From: Streptomyces sp. NBC_00513
Lineage (GTDB): Bacteria > Actinomycetota > Actinomycetes > Streptomycetales > Streptomycetaceae
Assembly (NCBI RefSeq): GCF_041431415.1
Contig: NZ_CP107845.1
Coordinates: forward strand, 496,001-560,000
DNA: 64,000 nt
Direction of reading: 5' to 3'
Both the position numbers and the translations under genes were made by a program. The notes under the pieces are model-generated. The model did no database searches. It worked only from the letters and a program-made list of their open reading frames with translations, and was not told the origin of the DNA. Each line of letters opens with the position of its first letter. Positions within the stretch are counted from its first letter, which is position 1. Shown one piece after another: positions 44,516 through 53,591 of the stretch.

Positions 44516-45244
44516 TCAGGCTCGGCTGCGGCGCAGCCACCAGAAGGTGCCGACACCGGCGATCAGTACGACGGCGGCGATCACGCCGACGATGAGTGCG
44601 ACGCTGCTGCCCGTATCCTCCTCATTCGTCGCCTGCGCGCTCGCGGCCGCCACGGGAGCGGAGGGGGCCGCCGGTGACGGCTTGAGCGACGGGGCGGCGC
44701 TGGGGGTCGGCGAGGCCGACGGGCCGGGGGCGATCGGCTTGGCCCCGGGGGCCGCCGCCTTCAGCTCCAGCCGGGGGGCCGGATTGTCGACCTTCTCACC
44801 GTTGGTGGGCACCTCGATCCATCGGGCGATCTTTCCGTCCCCGTAGGTCTCGAGTGTTTTGAACGCGAGGGACTTCTCGTCGGGCAACTGGCGCACCGTG
44901 ATGCTGTACTCGGCATCCGTGCCGGTGGCCAGGGCGGCACCGCCGATCGCGTACCCGTCGGGAGTGGCCGTCAGCTTCCACTCTTTGGGGGCTTCCTTCA
45001 GCGTCACGGCGTCCGGGCTGATGCCCTTCGGGAGGACGACCCGCAACTCCGCGATTCCCGCGGTGTCCGACTCCGCCTCGGAGGTGAAGGACAACGTGAC
45101 GTTCTCGGCGAGGGCACGCGGGTCGGAGGCCGTGACCTCGGCGTGCGCGGCGGCCGGCCCGGCGGCCGCGCCCACGACGATCAACGCGCCGACGGCCGCG
45201 ATACCCAGTCTGCGGAGCTGAGCGCGGGTGTGTGATGTGTTCAC
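44516..45244 (-). CDS. YcnI family copper-binding membrane protein (DUF1775)
   Basis: The 242-residue protein has a signal peptide ending AAA, then HAEVTASDPR. The N-terminal His is the copper ligand of the YcnI/DUF1775 fold. The domain runs to about residue 165, followed by a Pro/Ser/Ala linker and a C-terminal membrane helix (VALIVGVIAAVVLIAGVGTF) with a basic end (WWLRRSRA). It probably shuttles copper to or from the CopC-CopD protein, a known partner class. Confidence 0.88.
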   Translation of the reverse strand: MNTSHTRAQLRRLGIAAVGALIVVGAAAGPAAAHAEVTASDPRALAENVTLSFTSEAESDTAGIAELRVVLPKGISPDAVTLKEAPKEWKLTATPDGYAIGGAALATGTDAEYSITVRQLPDEKSLAFKTLETYGDGKIARWIEVPTNGEKVDNPAPRLELKAAAPGAKPIAPGPSASPTPSAAPSLKPSPAAPSAPVAAASAQATNEEDTGSSVALIVGVIAAVVLIAGVGTFWWLRRSRA

Positions 45245-45277
45245 GATGGAGAGCCCTCTCGGTGCGCGAAGCGGGCG

Positions 45278-45937
45278 TCACCGTGCAGGTGCACTGCCCG
45301 CCAGGATGGGGGGAACGTTTCCCGCACACCCGGCAGGAGGGCCTCGACGTACCAGCGCATGACAGAGCATCGCCGTCACCGTCGGCTGGAGGGCAAGCCC
45401 GTTGAGGGATGCGGGTACCGTCCGCAGGCAGGGCCGTACCCATGGTCGACGGTGGAGACCGAAGGCCGCGGCGGCGGCCGCGACAGCCGAGTGGGCCCAT
45501 CGGTTCACCGTCTCCGGCAGGCGACTGAGCGCCTGGTCCGCGTGGTACATGAGCAAGGCCATCACCCACGCGGCCACGCAATGGGCCGCCGCCATCTCCC
45601 ACGCGCCGTGGTGCGCCGCGTGCACCGTCTCCGTCAGGCCGTCGTGGGCTTCGGGGTGAGCGTGGGGTGCCGCCTGGGGCACCGAAAGCCCCTGATGCAG
45701 GAGCAGTTGAGCGGCGTCGGTGGCCGCCACCACCTGCCACCAAGGCCGGGGCCGCCGGACCACAAGCCAAGAGAGGGCGAAGACGAGCGACGCCCCGACC
45801 GACGCGCGCTGCCAGGACACCCACCCCTCCGAGGCCAGTTGATGGGCCACGACGGCCAGAGCCGAGCTGAGCAGGGTGAACACGGCAGCCCGCAGGCACC
45901 GTCCGCTTCGCCACACGGGCGGTGGACTGAAACGCAT
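45278..45937 (-). CDS. His-rich membrane protein next to copper genes
   Basis: From the Met at 45935-45937 the protein has about 219 residues; ATG 45958 is also possible. Membrane segments occur at about 17-37, 43-61 and 120-140. Between them is a His-rich stretch (PQAAPHAHPEAHDG, HAAHHGAWEMAAAHC) with about ten His. It lies 33 bp upstream of the YcnI gene on the same strand and is probably in its operon, so a metal-binding role is a reasonable inference. The family resembles unnamed actinomycete membrane proteins. Confidence 0.7.
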   Translation of the reverse strand: MRFSPPPVWRSGRCLRAAVFTLLSSALAVVAHQLASEGWVSWQRASVGASLVFALSWLVVRRPRPWWQVVAATDAAQLLLHQGLSVPQAAPHAHPEAHDGLTETVHAAHHGAWEMAAAHCVAAWVMALLMYHADQALSRLPETVNRWAHSAVAAAAAAFGLHRRPWVRPCLRTVPASLNGLALQPTVTAMLCHALVRRGPPAGCAGNVPPILAGSAPAR

Positions 45938-45991
45938 CCCTGTACGAGCTCCGATCATGTCGGGCCCATCATCTGCCGCAGGGGCCGCCAT

Positions 45992-46504
45992 CAGGCCGCA
46001 ACTGTCAATTGTGGAGCAGTTTTCCGAGCCTGCCGAGAACGCTCGTCTTGTGCGGGTGCGGTCGGAAGTCCTGGCGTCCGCACCGAACGAACGGGCCGGC
46101 CACCATCCCGGGCTCCGTCCCGGCCCGGGACGGCAAGGCGCAGCGTGATGTCAGTGCGTCCCGGCACGGCGACCGCGTCCGCCAGGTGCCGTCTCAGCGG
46201 GCCGGCAGGTCTGCTGCGAAACCTTCCGAAGCCTCACTGGGAAGGAAAGGCCCCGATGGCGGAACAATTGATGCTCACCCCTTCAGTCGATGGGCAAGTT
46301 GCCCGCCGCCCTTTACCCTGACACCGAATCAGCGAGAGGGACAGTCGAGCGACGATCGAGAAGCAGCGCGAACGTCGGAGTCGCCCAGGGCTTGACCCCC
46401 GGCGTGGGGGCCACCATCCGGTTCGGACCGGCGACCGGGTACCGGCAGGCGGCCCGGCGGGCAGACGGACACAGCCGCCGAGCGGCAGAAGGCAGGTATC
46501 CCCC
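45992..46504. other. divergent promoter region, 513 bp
   Basis: This lies between the His-rich membrane protein and the SDR gene. It includes a CCGTCCC/GGGACGG inverted repeat (46115-46133). No gene is seen. Confidence 0.4.
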
Positions 46505-47293
46505 GTGCTCATCGACCTCTCCGGGAAGACCGCGCTGGTCACCGGATCGACCCAGGGCATCGGCGCGGCCATCGCGTCCGGCCTCGCCCACGCCGGGGCA
46601 CGGGTGGCCGTCAACGGCCGCACCGAGAAGTCCGTCGACGAGGCGGTGCGGCGCATGAGCGCGGGACGCGGCACGCTGATCGCGGCGCCCGGTGACATCT
46701 CGACGGACGACGGCGCGCAGGCGGTGTTCGACGCGGTCCCACAGGTCGACGTCCTCGTGAACAACCTCGGGATCTTCGGCTCGATGCCGGCCCTGGAGAT
46801 CCCGGACGACGAGTGGCGCCGCTACTTCGACATGAATGTCCTGACGGCGATTCGGATGATCCGGCATTACCTGCCGGGGATGACGGAGCGCTCGTGGGGC
46901 CGGATCCAGAACATCGCCAGCGACTCGGCGGTGGTGACTCCCGCCGAGATGATCCACTACGGCATGTCCAAGACCGCCCTCCTCGCCGTCTCGCGCGGCT
47001 TCGCCAAGGAGGCCGCCGGGACGGGGGTGACCGTCAACTCCGTCATGGCGGGCCCGACGCACACGGGTGGAGTGGAGGACTTCGTCTACGAGTTGGTGGA
47101 CCGCGATCTGCCCTGGGAAGAGGCACAGCGAGAGTTCATGCGCACGCACCGTCCCCAATCTCTGCTCCAGCGCCTGATCGAGCCCGAGGAGATCGCGAAC
47201 ATGGTGGTCTACCTCAGTTCTCCCTTCGCCTCCGCGACCACCGGCGGGGCGCTGCGCGTGGACGGCGGCTACGTGGACTCGATCCTTCCGTAG
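46505..47293 (+). CDS. SDR family oxidoreductase
   Basis: The 262-residue protein has the short-chain dehydrogenase cofactor motif TGSTQGIG (about residues 14-21), NNLG in the central strand, a catalytic Ser in NIASDSA and the YxxxK pair in IHYGMSKTALL. The C-terminus (GGALRVDGGYVDSILP) is typical of classical SDRs. It likely reduces a ketone with NAD(P)H. A GTG at 46505 gives the usual length. Confidence 0.9.
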   Translation: MLIDLSGKTALVTGSTQGIGAAIASGLAHAGARVAVNGRTEKSVDEAVRRMSAGRGTLIAAPGDISTDDGAQAVFDAVPQVDVLVNNLGIFGSMPALEIPDDEWRRYFDMNVLTAIRMIRHYLPGMTERSWGRIQNIASDSAVVTPAEMIHYGMSKTALLAVSRGFAKEAAGTGVTVNSVMAGPTHTGGVEDFVYELVDRDLPWEEAQREFMRTHRPQSLLQRLIEPEEIANMVVYLSSPFASATTGGALRVDGGYVDSILP

Positions 47294-47366
47294 CCGATCC
47301 ACAGCGAGGCGCCGCGCGACACCGGCCGCGGGGGCGGGCAGCGGGTCCGCGATCCGAGGGCCGGGG

Positions 47367-48578
47367 TCAGCCGGCCCAGCGACCGGTCAGGAAGGTGATG
47401 GCCACCACCACGCCGAGCGGGGCCACGACATACAGGTACACCGCCTGCACGCGCGGCCGTCGAAGGCTCCACCCGGCCAGGGCGATCCACAGCGGCCACC
47501 ACAGCAGCGTGGAGCGGGGGATCGAGGTGTACCAGTACGAGGTGCCCAGCGCCCACAGGGTGAGGGCGAGGTAGAGCGCCTCGGGCAGTCGGCGTCGGCG
47601 GACCAGCAGGGCCAGCAGGACCACGCCGGCCAGGATCGCCAGCAGTTCCGCCTGCGACATCAGCGCGTACCCGGTGGGTTGCGTGTGGTGGAAGGCGGCC
47701 TCCCAGGTGTTCGACCAGGCGTCCCAGGGTGCGTGGAAGTCCCGGTACCAGCCGCGTTCCTGAGCGTGTTTCCACGCCATCCAGTCGCCGGTACGGGCCG
47801 ACAGGAACCAGCCGTAGAGCACGGGGGTGAGGGCGGGCAGCGCCAGCCAGGGAGCCGAGCGCCAGGCGCTCCGATCGCGGACGGTCAGCACGAAGTGGAG
47901 CACGAGCGCGGCGGCCAGGAACAGGCCGGTGACCCGTACCGAGCAGGCCAGACAGGTCAGGGCCGCGGCGGCCGGCCAGTTCCCGCGCTGCGCCGCGAGC
48001 CACGCGGGCAAGGCCAGCGCCAGGAACAGGGACTCCGTGTAACCGGCCGCGAGGAACACCGCGCAGGGCGAGAGGAGGAAGAACACCGCCGCACGCCGGC
48101 CGCCTTCCAGGTCGCGCAGTTGGCGGCGGGCGATCCGTGCGAGCGCGAGGACGGCGACGCCTCCCGCGACGAAGGAGATCAGCGCCCCGGCCGCGGCCCA
48201 GTGGGGGACGACCACGTGGACGGCACGCAGGGTGAGGGGGAACCCGGGGAAGAAGGCCTCGCGGTTGTCCCAGCCGACCGTCCACGGGCCGGCGCCGTCC
48301 GGGAAGTAGCCGTCCTGGGCTATGTGGAGGTAGTGCCACCAGTCCCACTGCTGCCAGGGGGAAAGCAGCGAGGGCGCCCGCCGGGACTTGCCGTCGGCGG
48401 GGAACAGCCAACTCACGGCTCCGGCGGTGATCCAGATCCCGATGCGGGTGAGGACGTAGAGCGACAGCACCTCGCGGTCGGCGGGGCCGAACCGCGGCCG
48501 GCGGGGCTTGGGCCGCGGTTCGGCGCGGAAGGGGGGTGCGTGGACGGTGACCGGTCGCGACGGGGTGGAAACGGACAT
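47367..48578 (-). CDS. integral membrane mannosyltransferase-like protein
   Basis: The 403-residue protein has about ten membrane helices. An early loop reads PWQQWDWWHYLHIAQDGYFP, with Asp-Trp residues that in PIG-V and GT-C type mannosyltransferases form the acceptor/donor site, and FFPGFPLTLRAV follows. It would use a polyprenyl-phosphate mannose outside the membrane. The Arg/Pro-rich N-terminus (residues 1-33) is cytoplasmic. Its 5' end lies about 120 bp from the anti-sigma-like gene's end. Confidence 0.8.
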   Translation of the reverse strand: MSVSTPSRPVTVHAPPFRAEPRPKPRRPRFGPADREVLSLYVLTRIGIWITAGAVSWLFPADGKSRRAPSLLSPWQQWDWWHYLHIAQDGYFPDGAGPWTVGWDNREAFFPGFPLTLRAVHVVVPHWAAAGALISFVAGGVAVLALARIARRQLRDLEGGRRAAVFFLLSPCAVFLAAGYTESLFLALALPAWLAAQRGNWPAAAALTCLACSVRVTGLFLAAALVLHFVLTVRDRSAWRSAPWLALPALTPVLYGWFLSARTGDWMAWKHAQERGWYRDFHAPWDAWSNTWEAAFHHTQPTGYALMSQAELLAILAGVVLLALLVRRRRLPEALYLALTLWALGTSYWYTSIPRSTLLWWPLWIALAGWSLRRPRVQAVYLYVVAPLGVVVAITFLTGRWAG

Positions 48579-48697
48579 ACGGGTACTCCTGAATCGGCTG
48601 AGGGCGCGCCGGACCGCCGGCCGAGGCTGCGCGGCCGGTGGGGTGCCGGTGTCCCCGGGCTACCGGGGCGGGTTGGACGGGGTGGGTTGGGCCAGGG

Positions 48698-49135
48698 TCA
48701 TCGCGGGGCGGTCGAGGAGGGCGCCACCGTCGATCCCCCGGTCGGAGGGGGCACGGTCGCGTTGGGCAGCACGGGGTCGGTGGTGCGGGCGGTGGGCGGG
48801 GGGCTCGGCCGCCGGGACGAGGTGGCCGACGAACTCGGTGGGGGGGTCGGTGTCGAGGACGGGGGCGGCGCCGACGACGGGGACGGGGTCAGCAGGGGCG
48901 ACGGGGTGGTCGCCGGCAGGTTCCCGCTCCCCCCGTCGGGCAGCAGCCCGGCCACCGCGGCGCCCGAACCGGCGACGACGAGGCAGGCCGCGACGGCGAG
49001 TCCGGCGATCCGGCGCCGCCGGGCCCGCTCCCCGCGCCGGGCGATGACGGAGACGGGGGCCAGGGCGGTCCCCTCTTGCCCGGCGGAGGCCGCTTCCTGG
49101 AACAGCGACCGCAGTGGATCGTTGGAATCAGGCAT
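48698..49135 (-). CDS. anti-sigma-like single-pass membrane protein
   Basis: From the ATG at 49133-49135 the protein has 145 residues: a cytoplasmic part of about 40 residues, a membrane helix (RIAGLAVAACLVVAGSGAAV) and a Pro/Ser/Thr-rich outer tail. It overlaps the ECF sigma gene by 8 bp, the usual place for an anti-sigma factor. No zinc-binding HxxxCxxC motif is seen, so I call it anti-sigma-like by context. Confidence 0.65.
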   Translation of the reverse strand: MPDSNDPLRSLFQEAASAGQEGTALAPVSVIARRGERARRRRIAGLAVAACLVVAGSGAAVAGLLPDGGSGNLPATTPSPLLTPSPSSAPPPSSTPTPPPSSSATSSRRPSPPPTARTTDPVLPNATVPPPTGGSTVAPSSTAPR

Positions 49136-49625
49136 CGGGAGCCTCCTCAATGCGGGGGTCCTGCAGATGGCGGGAGAGGGTGGCGCGGCCCCGGGACAAG
49201 TGGGTCTTGATCGTGCTTGGGGACAGGGAGGTCTCGGCGGCGATCTGCTCGACCGTCAGGTCGCACACGTAGTGCAGGACCATGGTCCGGCGCTGTTTCG
49301 GCGGCAGGTGCCGCAGCGCCTCCACCAGGGCCACCGCCTCGGGTCCCGGACCGTCCACGTGCCCGGCGGGGGCGGTGCGTTCCCAGGCGTCGGCGGTACG
49401 CCTCCGGCCGCGCCAACGGCTCACCGCGAGCCGCCACGCGACGGTACGGATCCAGGCTTCGGGCCGCCCCTCACTGTCCAACTGCCTGCGCCGGCCCCAC
49501 CCCTTCACGAACGCTTCCTGCACCACGTCCTGCGCTTCGTGGTGGTCGCCGAGCATCACGTACAGCTGTCCTGTCAGCCGTCCCGCCGCCTGCGCGTAGA
49601 ACTCTTCGAACTCCTCGACCGTCAA
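49128..49625 (-). CDS. ECF sigma factor, SigE-like family
   Basis: The 165-residue protein has sigma region 2 (FEEFYAQAAGRLTGQLYVML, then GDHHEAQDVVQEAFVKGW) and region 4 (LRHLPPKQRRTMVLHYVCDL, then AETSLSPSTIKTHLSRGRAT). It lacks regions 1 and 3 as ECF factors do, and its length is normal. Transcription is leftward and its end overlaps the membrane protein that probably controls it. Its own promoter lies in the 368-bp divergent spacer. Confidence 0.9.
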   Translation of the reverse strand: MTVEEFEEFYAQAAGRLTGQLYVMLGDHHEAQDVVQEAFVKGWGRRRQLDSEGRPEAWIRTVAWRLAVSRWRGRRRTADAWERTAPAGHVDGPGPEAVALVEALRHLPPKQRRTMVLHYVCDLTVEQIAAETSLSPSTIKTHLSRGRATLSRHLQDPRIEEAPDA

Positions 49626-49993
49626 GAATCACTCCCGCAATCACTCCCGCGTCCACGTATCCCTCCCACCGGGAATACGCCCGCCGCACCGCATCCGGTC
49701 TACACCGGACGTCGAGCAGTCTTGTGAGTGGTGTCACACGAGCCCTCGGGGACACGCGGCCGGACGGCCGACCTCGCCCGCTCGGCAGAGCACGAGGCGG
49801 AGGGGGCCGGGAGCGTTCACTCCGCAGCATGCCCGGGGCGAGCGTCGAGGCCGTCCCGTGTCGGGAGCGCTGCTCCTCCGACGCCGTTTCGGCTCGGGCC
49901 TCCTCGCGGCCGGGTGCTCCCGTCCCCGCGCGGGTCCTGCTTGACCTTGACACGGTGACAAGGCCTTCACTGTTGGCCAAGGAGGTGGTCTTG
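49626..49993. other. divergent control region between ECF sigma and HEAT genes
   Basis: This 368-bp spacer carries the MerR-type promoter at 49940-49970 and the ribosome binding site (GGAGG) of the HEAT gene. No reading frame of interest is present. Confidence 0.5.
49940..49970 (+). promoter_or_regulatory. MerR-type promoter with 19-bp spacer
   Basis: The -35 TTGACC (49940-49945) and a -10-like TTCACT (49965-49970) are 19 bp apart. Between and over them lies the dyad CCTTGACACGGTGACAAGG (49944-49962). MerR proteins act at such over-long spacers by twisting DNA. The MerR-HEAT fusion is the second gene of this transcript, so autoactivation is likely. Confidence 0.65.
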
Positions 49994-50665
49994 ATGACGA
50001 TCACGAGACAGGACACGGATGGGCACCGAGCGCTTCAGGAGCTGGAGGACGACCGTTCGTCCGTACGATTGCGTGCTGCTCTGGCGATCGGAACGGCGCC
50101 CGACCCGCGCTTCGTGGACACGCTCGTCGAGCGCTGCGCGATCGAACCCGACTTCTTCGTCCGCGACATGTTGACCTGGGCGCTCACCCGCCACCCCGTG
50201 GCCGTGACGCTCCCCGGGCTGGTGCGCGAGGTCCGCTCGGGGCGGGCGCAGGCACGGAGTCAGGCGCTGCACACACTGTCCAAGATCGGGGATCGGCGGG
50301 CGTGGCCGGCGATCACGCGGACACTGTTGTCCGATGCCGACGACGAAGTGGCACGGAGCGCCTGGCGGACAGCGGTCGTGCTCGTTCCCGAAGGCGAGGA
50401 GGCGGGCTTGGCCGAGGTGCTGGCGACTCAGCTCGGGCGTGGTGAGCGGGAGACGCAGTTGAGCCTGAGCCGGGCACTGGTCGCGCTGGGTGAAGCCGTC
50501 GCGCCGGCCCTGCGTGCGGCGACGACGGCCCCCGACCCGCGCGTGCGCGTGCACGCGCTCGCCACACAACGGTTGAGGCGCGACCCGGACGCCGGGTTCG
50601 AGTACGCGATCGAGGAGGCGAAGCGCGTCGTGGCCCTCGGCGGATCCGGTCAGGAGGGACGATAG
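49994..50665 (+). CDS. HEAT-repeat protein, first gene of the MerR operon
   Basis: The 223-residue protein consists of short helical HEAT/PBS-lyase-type units (SSVRLRAALAIGTAPDPRFV, ALHTLSKIGDRRAWPAIT, LVALGEAVAPALRAATTAPD). It has no catalytic motif. ATG 49994 follows GGAGG. It is followed after 3 bp by the MerR-HEAT fusion gene, whose C-terminal part has the same kind of repeats; the two may bind each other. Confidence 0.82.
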   Translation: MTITRQDTDGHRALQELEDDRSSVRLRAALAIGTAPDPRFVDTLVERCAIEPDFFVRDMLTWALTRHPVAVTLPGLVREVRSGRAQARSQALHTLSKIGDRRAWPAITRTLLSDADDEVARSAWRTAVVLVPEGEEAGLAEVLATQLGRGERETQLSLSRALVALGEAVAPALRAATTAPDPRVRVHALATQRLRRDPDAGFEYAIEEAKRVVALGGSGQEGR

Positions 50666-50668
50666 GGC

Positions 50669-51673
50669 GTGTTGATCGGTGAGGTGGCGCGGCGGTCCGG
50701 GGTCAGTGCCCGGATGCTCCGGCATTACGAGTCGCTCGGTCTGGTGCGTCCTTCGGGGCGTACGGGGTCCGGGTACAGGGAGTATTCCGGGGCGGACGTC
50801 CGGCGGATCTTCCACATCGAGAGCCTGCGGTCGCTCGGGATGTCGCTGCGTGAGATCGGGCGCGCTCTCGACGATCCCGGCTTCACGCCCTCGGTGCTCG
50901 TCGGCGACCTCATGGCTCAGTCGCGCGAACGCATCGCGGCCGAGACCGAGCTGCTCACGCGGCTGCGCCGGATCGACGCCGCGGATCCCACCGGCTGGGA
51001 GGACGTCCTCCAGGTCGTCGCACTCCTCCAGGCCCTGGGTTCGAAGAGCGCCGGAGCGCGCCAACGCGCGGCCCTGTCCTCGGCCAACGAGGCTTCACCT
51101 CCGGTGGAGGCCCTGGTCGAGGCGGCGCTGCGCGAGGCGGATCCGCACGTCGCCGGTGCCCTTCGATGGGCGCTGGCTCGATCGGGCGACGCCGGGCCGG
51201 CGTTGTTGGCGGGGGGCCTCGGTTCACCGGTGGCGGCGGTGCGGGAACGCGCCGTCCAATCCCTGGCCGCGTTTCCCGGAGGTGAGGCCACCGCGCAACT
51301 GCGGCAGGCTCTCCTTCACGACGACCTCGTGGTCCGCGGGCATGCGGCTCTGGCACTCGGGGCACGTGGCGTGGTCGATGCGGCCCCGACACTCATCGAC
51401 ATGGTCGTGGAGGGAAGGAACGACACCGATGCGGCCGACGCGCTGAGCGTGTTGGCGGGCGACACCGCGACGGCGGATCGGATCGCGGCCGGGCTCGTCG
51501 AGCGCCTCGCCGTCGACACCACGGGGGCGCCCGCACGCGGACGGTTGACCCAGGCGTTGGCGGACATCCCGGGCAGCAGGGCGTCACGTGCCCTTGTGGA
51601 ACTGTCGGATGACGAGGACCCTGCCGTGGCACTGACCGCGGCGTACCTTCTTCAACGGCGCGAAGCACGATGA
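50669..51673 (+). CDS. MerR family regulator fused to HEAT repeats
   Basis: The 334-residue protein starts with a full MerR DNA-binding domain (LIGEVARRSGVSARMLRHYE, then SGADVRRIFHIESLRSLGMS; residues 1-70) and a dimer helix to about 115. Then, in place of a small effector domain, it has about 200 residues of HEAT-like repeats (SPVAAVRERAVQSLAAFPGG, then DLVVRGHAALALGARGVVDA). It probably binds the dyad upstream of the operon. The GTG start at 50669 is 3 bp from the previous stop. Confidence 0.88.
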   Translation: MLIGEVARRSGVSARMLRHYESLGLVRPSGRTGSGYREYSGADVRRIFHIESLRSLGMSLREIGRALDDPGFTPSVLVGDLMAQSRERIAAETELLTRLRRIDAADPTGWEDVLQVVALLQALGSKSAGARQRAALSSANEASPPVEALVEAALREADPHVAGALRWALARSGDAGPALLAGGLGSPVAAVRERAVQSLAAFPGGEATAQLRQALLHDDLVVRGHAALALGARGVVDAAPTLIDMVVEGRNDTDAADALSVLAGDTATADRIAAGLVERLAVDTTGAPARGRLTQALADIPGSRASRALVELSDDEDPAVALTAAYLLQRREAR

Positions 51674-51898
51674 CGCAGACCACGAATCCCCCGGACACCA
51701 TCCCCGCAACCCGCTTGACCGGCATGGGCTTGGCCACCGGCACGGCCTCGGCCAGGGGGCGCGACCGAGCACATCGGTCGCGCCCGCCGGTCACCTGACC
51801 CGAGGCGTCAAGCCGACGGACCGGCCGACGAACAGCCCGCGCGGAGCGCCCTTCTCGGGGCAGACTGTCGGCCACCCCGAGGGCACTAGGGTGGAAGC

Positions 51899-52237
51899 AT
51901 GGATGATCCACTGGACCCCCTCCCGCCCGTGGGGTTGGAGAGTGAAGAGCAGCACGTCGTCATCAGGGTCGGGGGTGAGATGGACCTGGATCGGGCGCCC
52001 ATGTTGCAGGAAGCCCTTCACTCGATGATCACCCGGCCCGACTGCCCGGCCGAGATCGTGGTGGACCTGAGCGAACTCACCTTCTGCGACTCCTCCGGCC
52101 TCAATGCCCTCATCCAATCGCGGCGCACCGCCCAGGAGAACGGCCGGCGCATCAGCCTGCGCGCCCCTTCCCCACAGATCCTCCAGCTGCTGGAACTCAC
52201 CGGTACCGAGAACCTGTTCCCCCTCACGGACACCTGA
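51899..52237 (+). CDS. STAS domain anti-sigma factor antagonist
   Basis: The 112-residue protein is a complete SpoIIAA-like STAS domain: HVVIRVGGEMDLDRAPMLQE, then VVDLSELTFCDSSGLNALIQ with the phosphorylatable Ser in DSSG near residue 64-65. It would bind an RsbW-like kinase when unphosphorylated and release a sigma factor. No kinase is adjacent; the RsbP-like phosphatase at 13.6 kb is one candidate partner. Confidence 0.88.
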   Translation: MDDPLDPLPPVGLESEEQHVVIRVGGEMDLDRAPMLQEALHSMITRPDCPAEIVVDLSELTFCDSSGLNALIQSRRTAQENGRRISLRAPSPQILQLLELTGTENLFPLTDT

Positions 52238-52337
52238 CCAGCCCGAACCCCACCCGGAGGCCGAGGCGGCCACACCGGGCGCCTTCCCCAGCGACTCCGC
52301 CCTGAGCCGCGCCCCCTTCTCAGAGGAAAGGCAAGCG

Positions 52338-53480
52338 ATGCCCGCAGCCGTCCGTGTCCAACAGTCGAGCGGAGACTGGGAGTCGGTCATCTCGCGTTTC
52401 CAGGAGCTCGTCGACACACAACGCGAGCCCGGCGGCTCGCTGGCGATCTGGCGCGACGGGGCTCCCGCCCTCGTCGTGCACGGCGGCAGCGCCGACGTCG
52501 CACGAGAGGTGCCCTGGAGCGCCGACACCCTCGTGCAGGTCTTCTCCACCGGGAAGCCGCTGGTCGCGCTCGCCGCCCTGCAGGCTGTCGCCGACGGCCA
52601 CCTCGGCCTCGACGAGCCCGTCACCGCGCGCTGGCCCGCCTACCGCGACGCGCCGGCACATCCCACGACCCTGCGCATGATCCTCAGTCACCGCTCCGGC
52701 AAGCACACGTTCTCACCCGCCGCCGCCGGGCTCGACCCCCGCGACCACGCCGCGCTCGTACACGACCTCGAAGCCATGGAACCTCGGACCGTGCCGGGTC
52801 AGGTCATCGCCGAGCACGCCTCCACCTACGGCCACCTCGTCGACGGGCTCCTCGCCGCGGTCGGCGCCCCCTCGGTCCGCGCACACACGGAAGCCCTGTC
52901 CGGCGTGCTCGGCGCACGCCTCAGATTCGGCGTGCACCCCCACGAGCTCCCGCTGGTCGCCGAACCCGAGCCCATGGGTACCGAATGGACCGATTCCCAC
53001 CTCGCCCACGAACTCGGTCGCGCCGCCCTGCTGCGCCCCGCCGGCCTCCTCGATGCCGACACCCTGCGCAGTCCGTCCTGGCACCAGGCTCGCTTCGGCG
53101 CCGTCGGTCTCATCACGGATGCCACCTCACTGGCGAGCCTCTACGACGACCTCGGCCGGCCCGACGGCCACGTCGCACGACTCCTCGGCGGGGAGCTCTG
53201 GTCCGAACTGTTCCGCACCGCCGCCACCGGCACCGACGGCTTCCTGCGCGACACCGTCCGCTGGTCCCTCGGCTTCCAGATCGACGACAACGGCGACCTG
53301 GGCATGGGCGGTATCGGCGGCAGCTGCGCCTGGTACTCCCCCGCTCACGGCTACGCACTCGCCTACGTCACACGCGGTCTGCACACGCACGACCGTGTCA
53401 CGCATCTGGCCGACGCCGTCGAAAGCACACTCCGCGCGGACCACGGGGCCCCTGCCTTGCAGGAGCGCACGGAGGGCTGA
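52338..53480 (+). CDS. EstB-like serine hydrolase of beta-lactamase fold
   Basis: ATG 52338 with GAGGAAAGG opens 380 residues. Catalytic Ser70 is in STGK. The Tyr of the second motif is in STYGHLVDGLL, with Gly-His in place of Ser-Asn, and the last box is GGIGGS. These changes match EstB-type carboxylesterases rather than penicillin-binding proteins. No signal peptide is present, so it is cytoplasmic. It lies 100 bp after the STAS gene. Confidence 0.85.
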   Translation: MPAAVRVQQSSGDWESVISRFQELVDTQREPGGSLAIWRDGAPALVVHGGSADVAREVPWSADTLVQVFSTGKPLVALAALQAVADGHLGLDEPVTARWPAYRDAPAHPTTLRMILSHRSGKHTFSPAAAGLDPRDHAALVHDLEAMEPRTVPGQVIAEHASTYGHLVDGLLAAVGAPSVRAHTEALSGVLGARLRFGVHPHELPLVAEPEPMGTEWTDSHLAHELGRAALLRPAGLLDADTLRSPSWHQARFGAVGLITDATSLASLYDDLGRPDGHVARLLGGELWSELFRTAATGTDGFLRDTVRWSLGFQIDDNGDLGMGGIGGSCAWYSPAHGYALAYVTRGLHTHDRVTHLADAVESTLRADHGAPALQERTEG

Positions 53481-53591
53481 CCCGATCCCCTTCCCCTCGG
53501 ACCGGTGAGCCCGCCCACTCCCGGGAGCGTGCCGCGCGCTGCGGCGAACCCGCTTCTCCGGGCACCGCCCGAACGACGCGGTGCGGACCCT

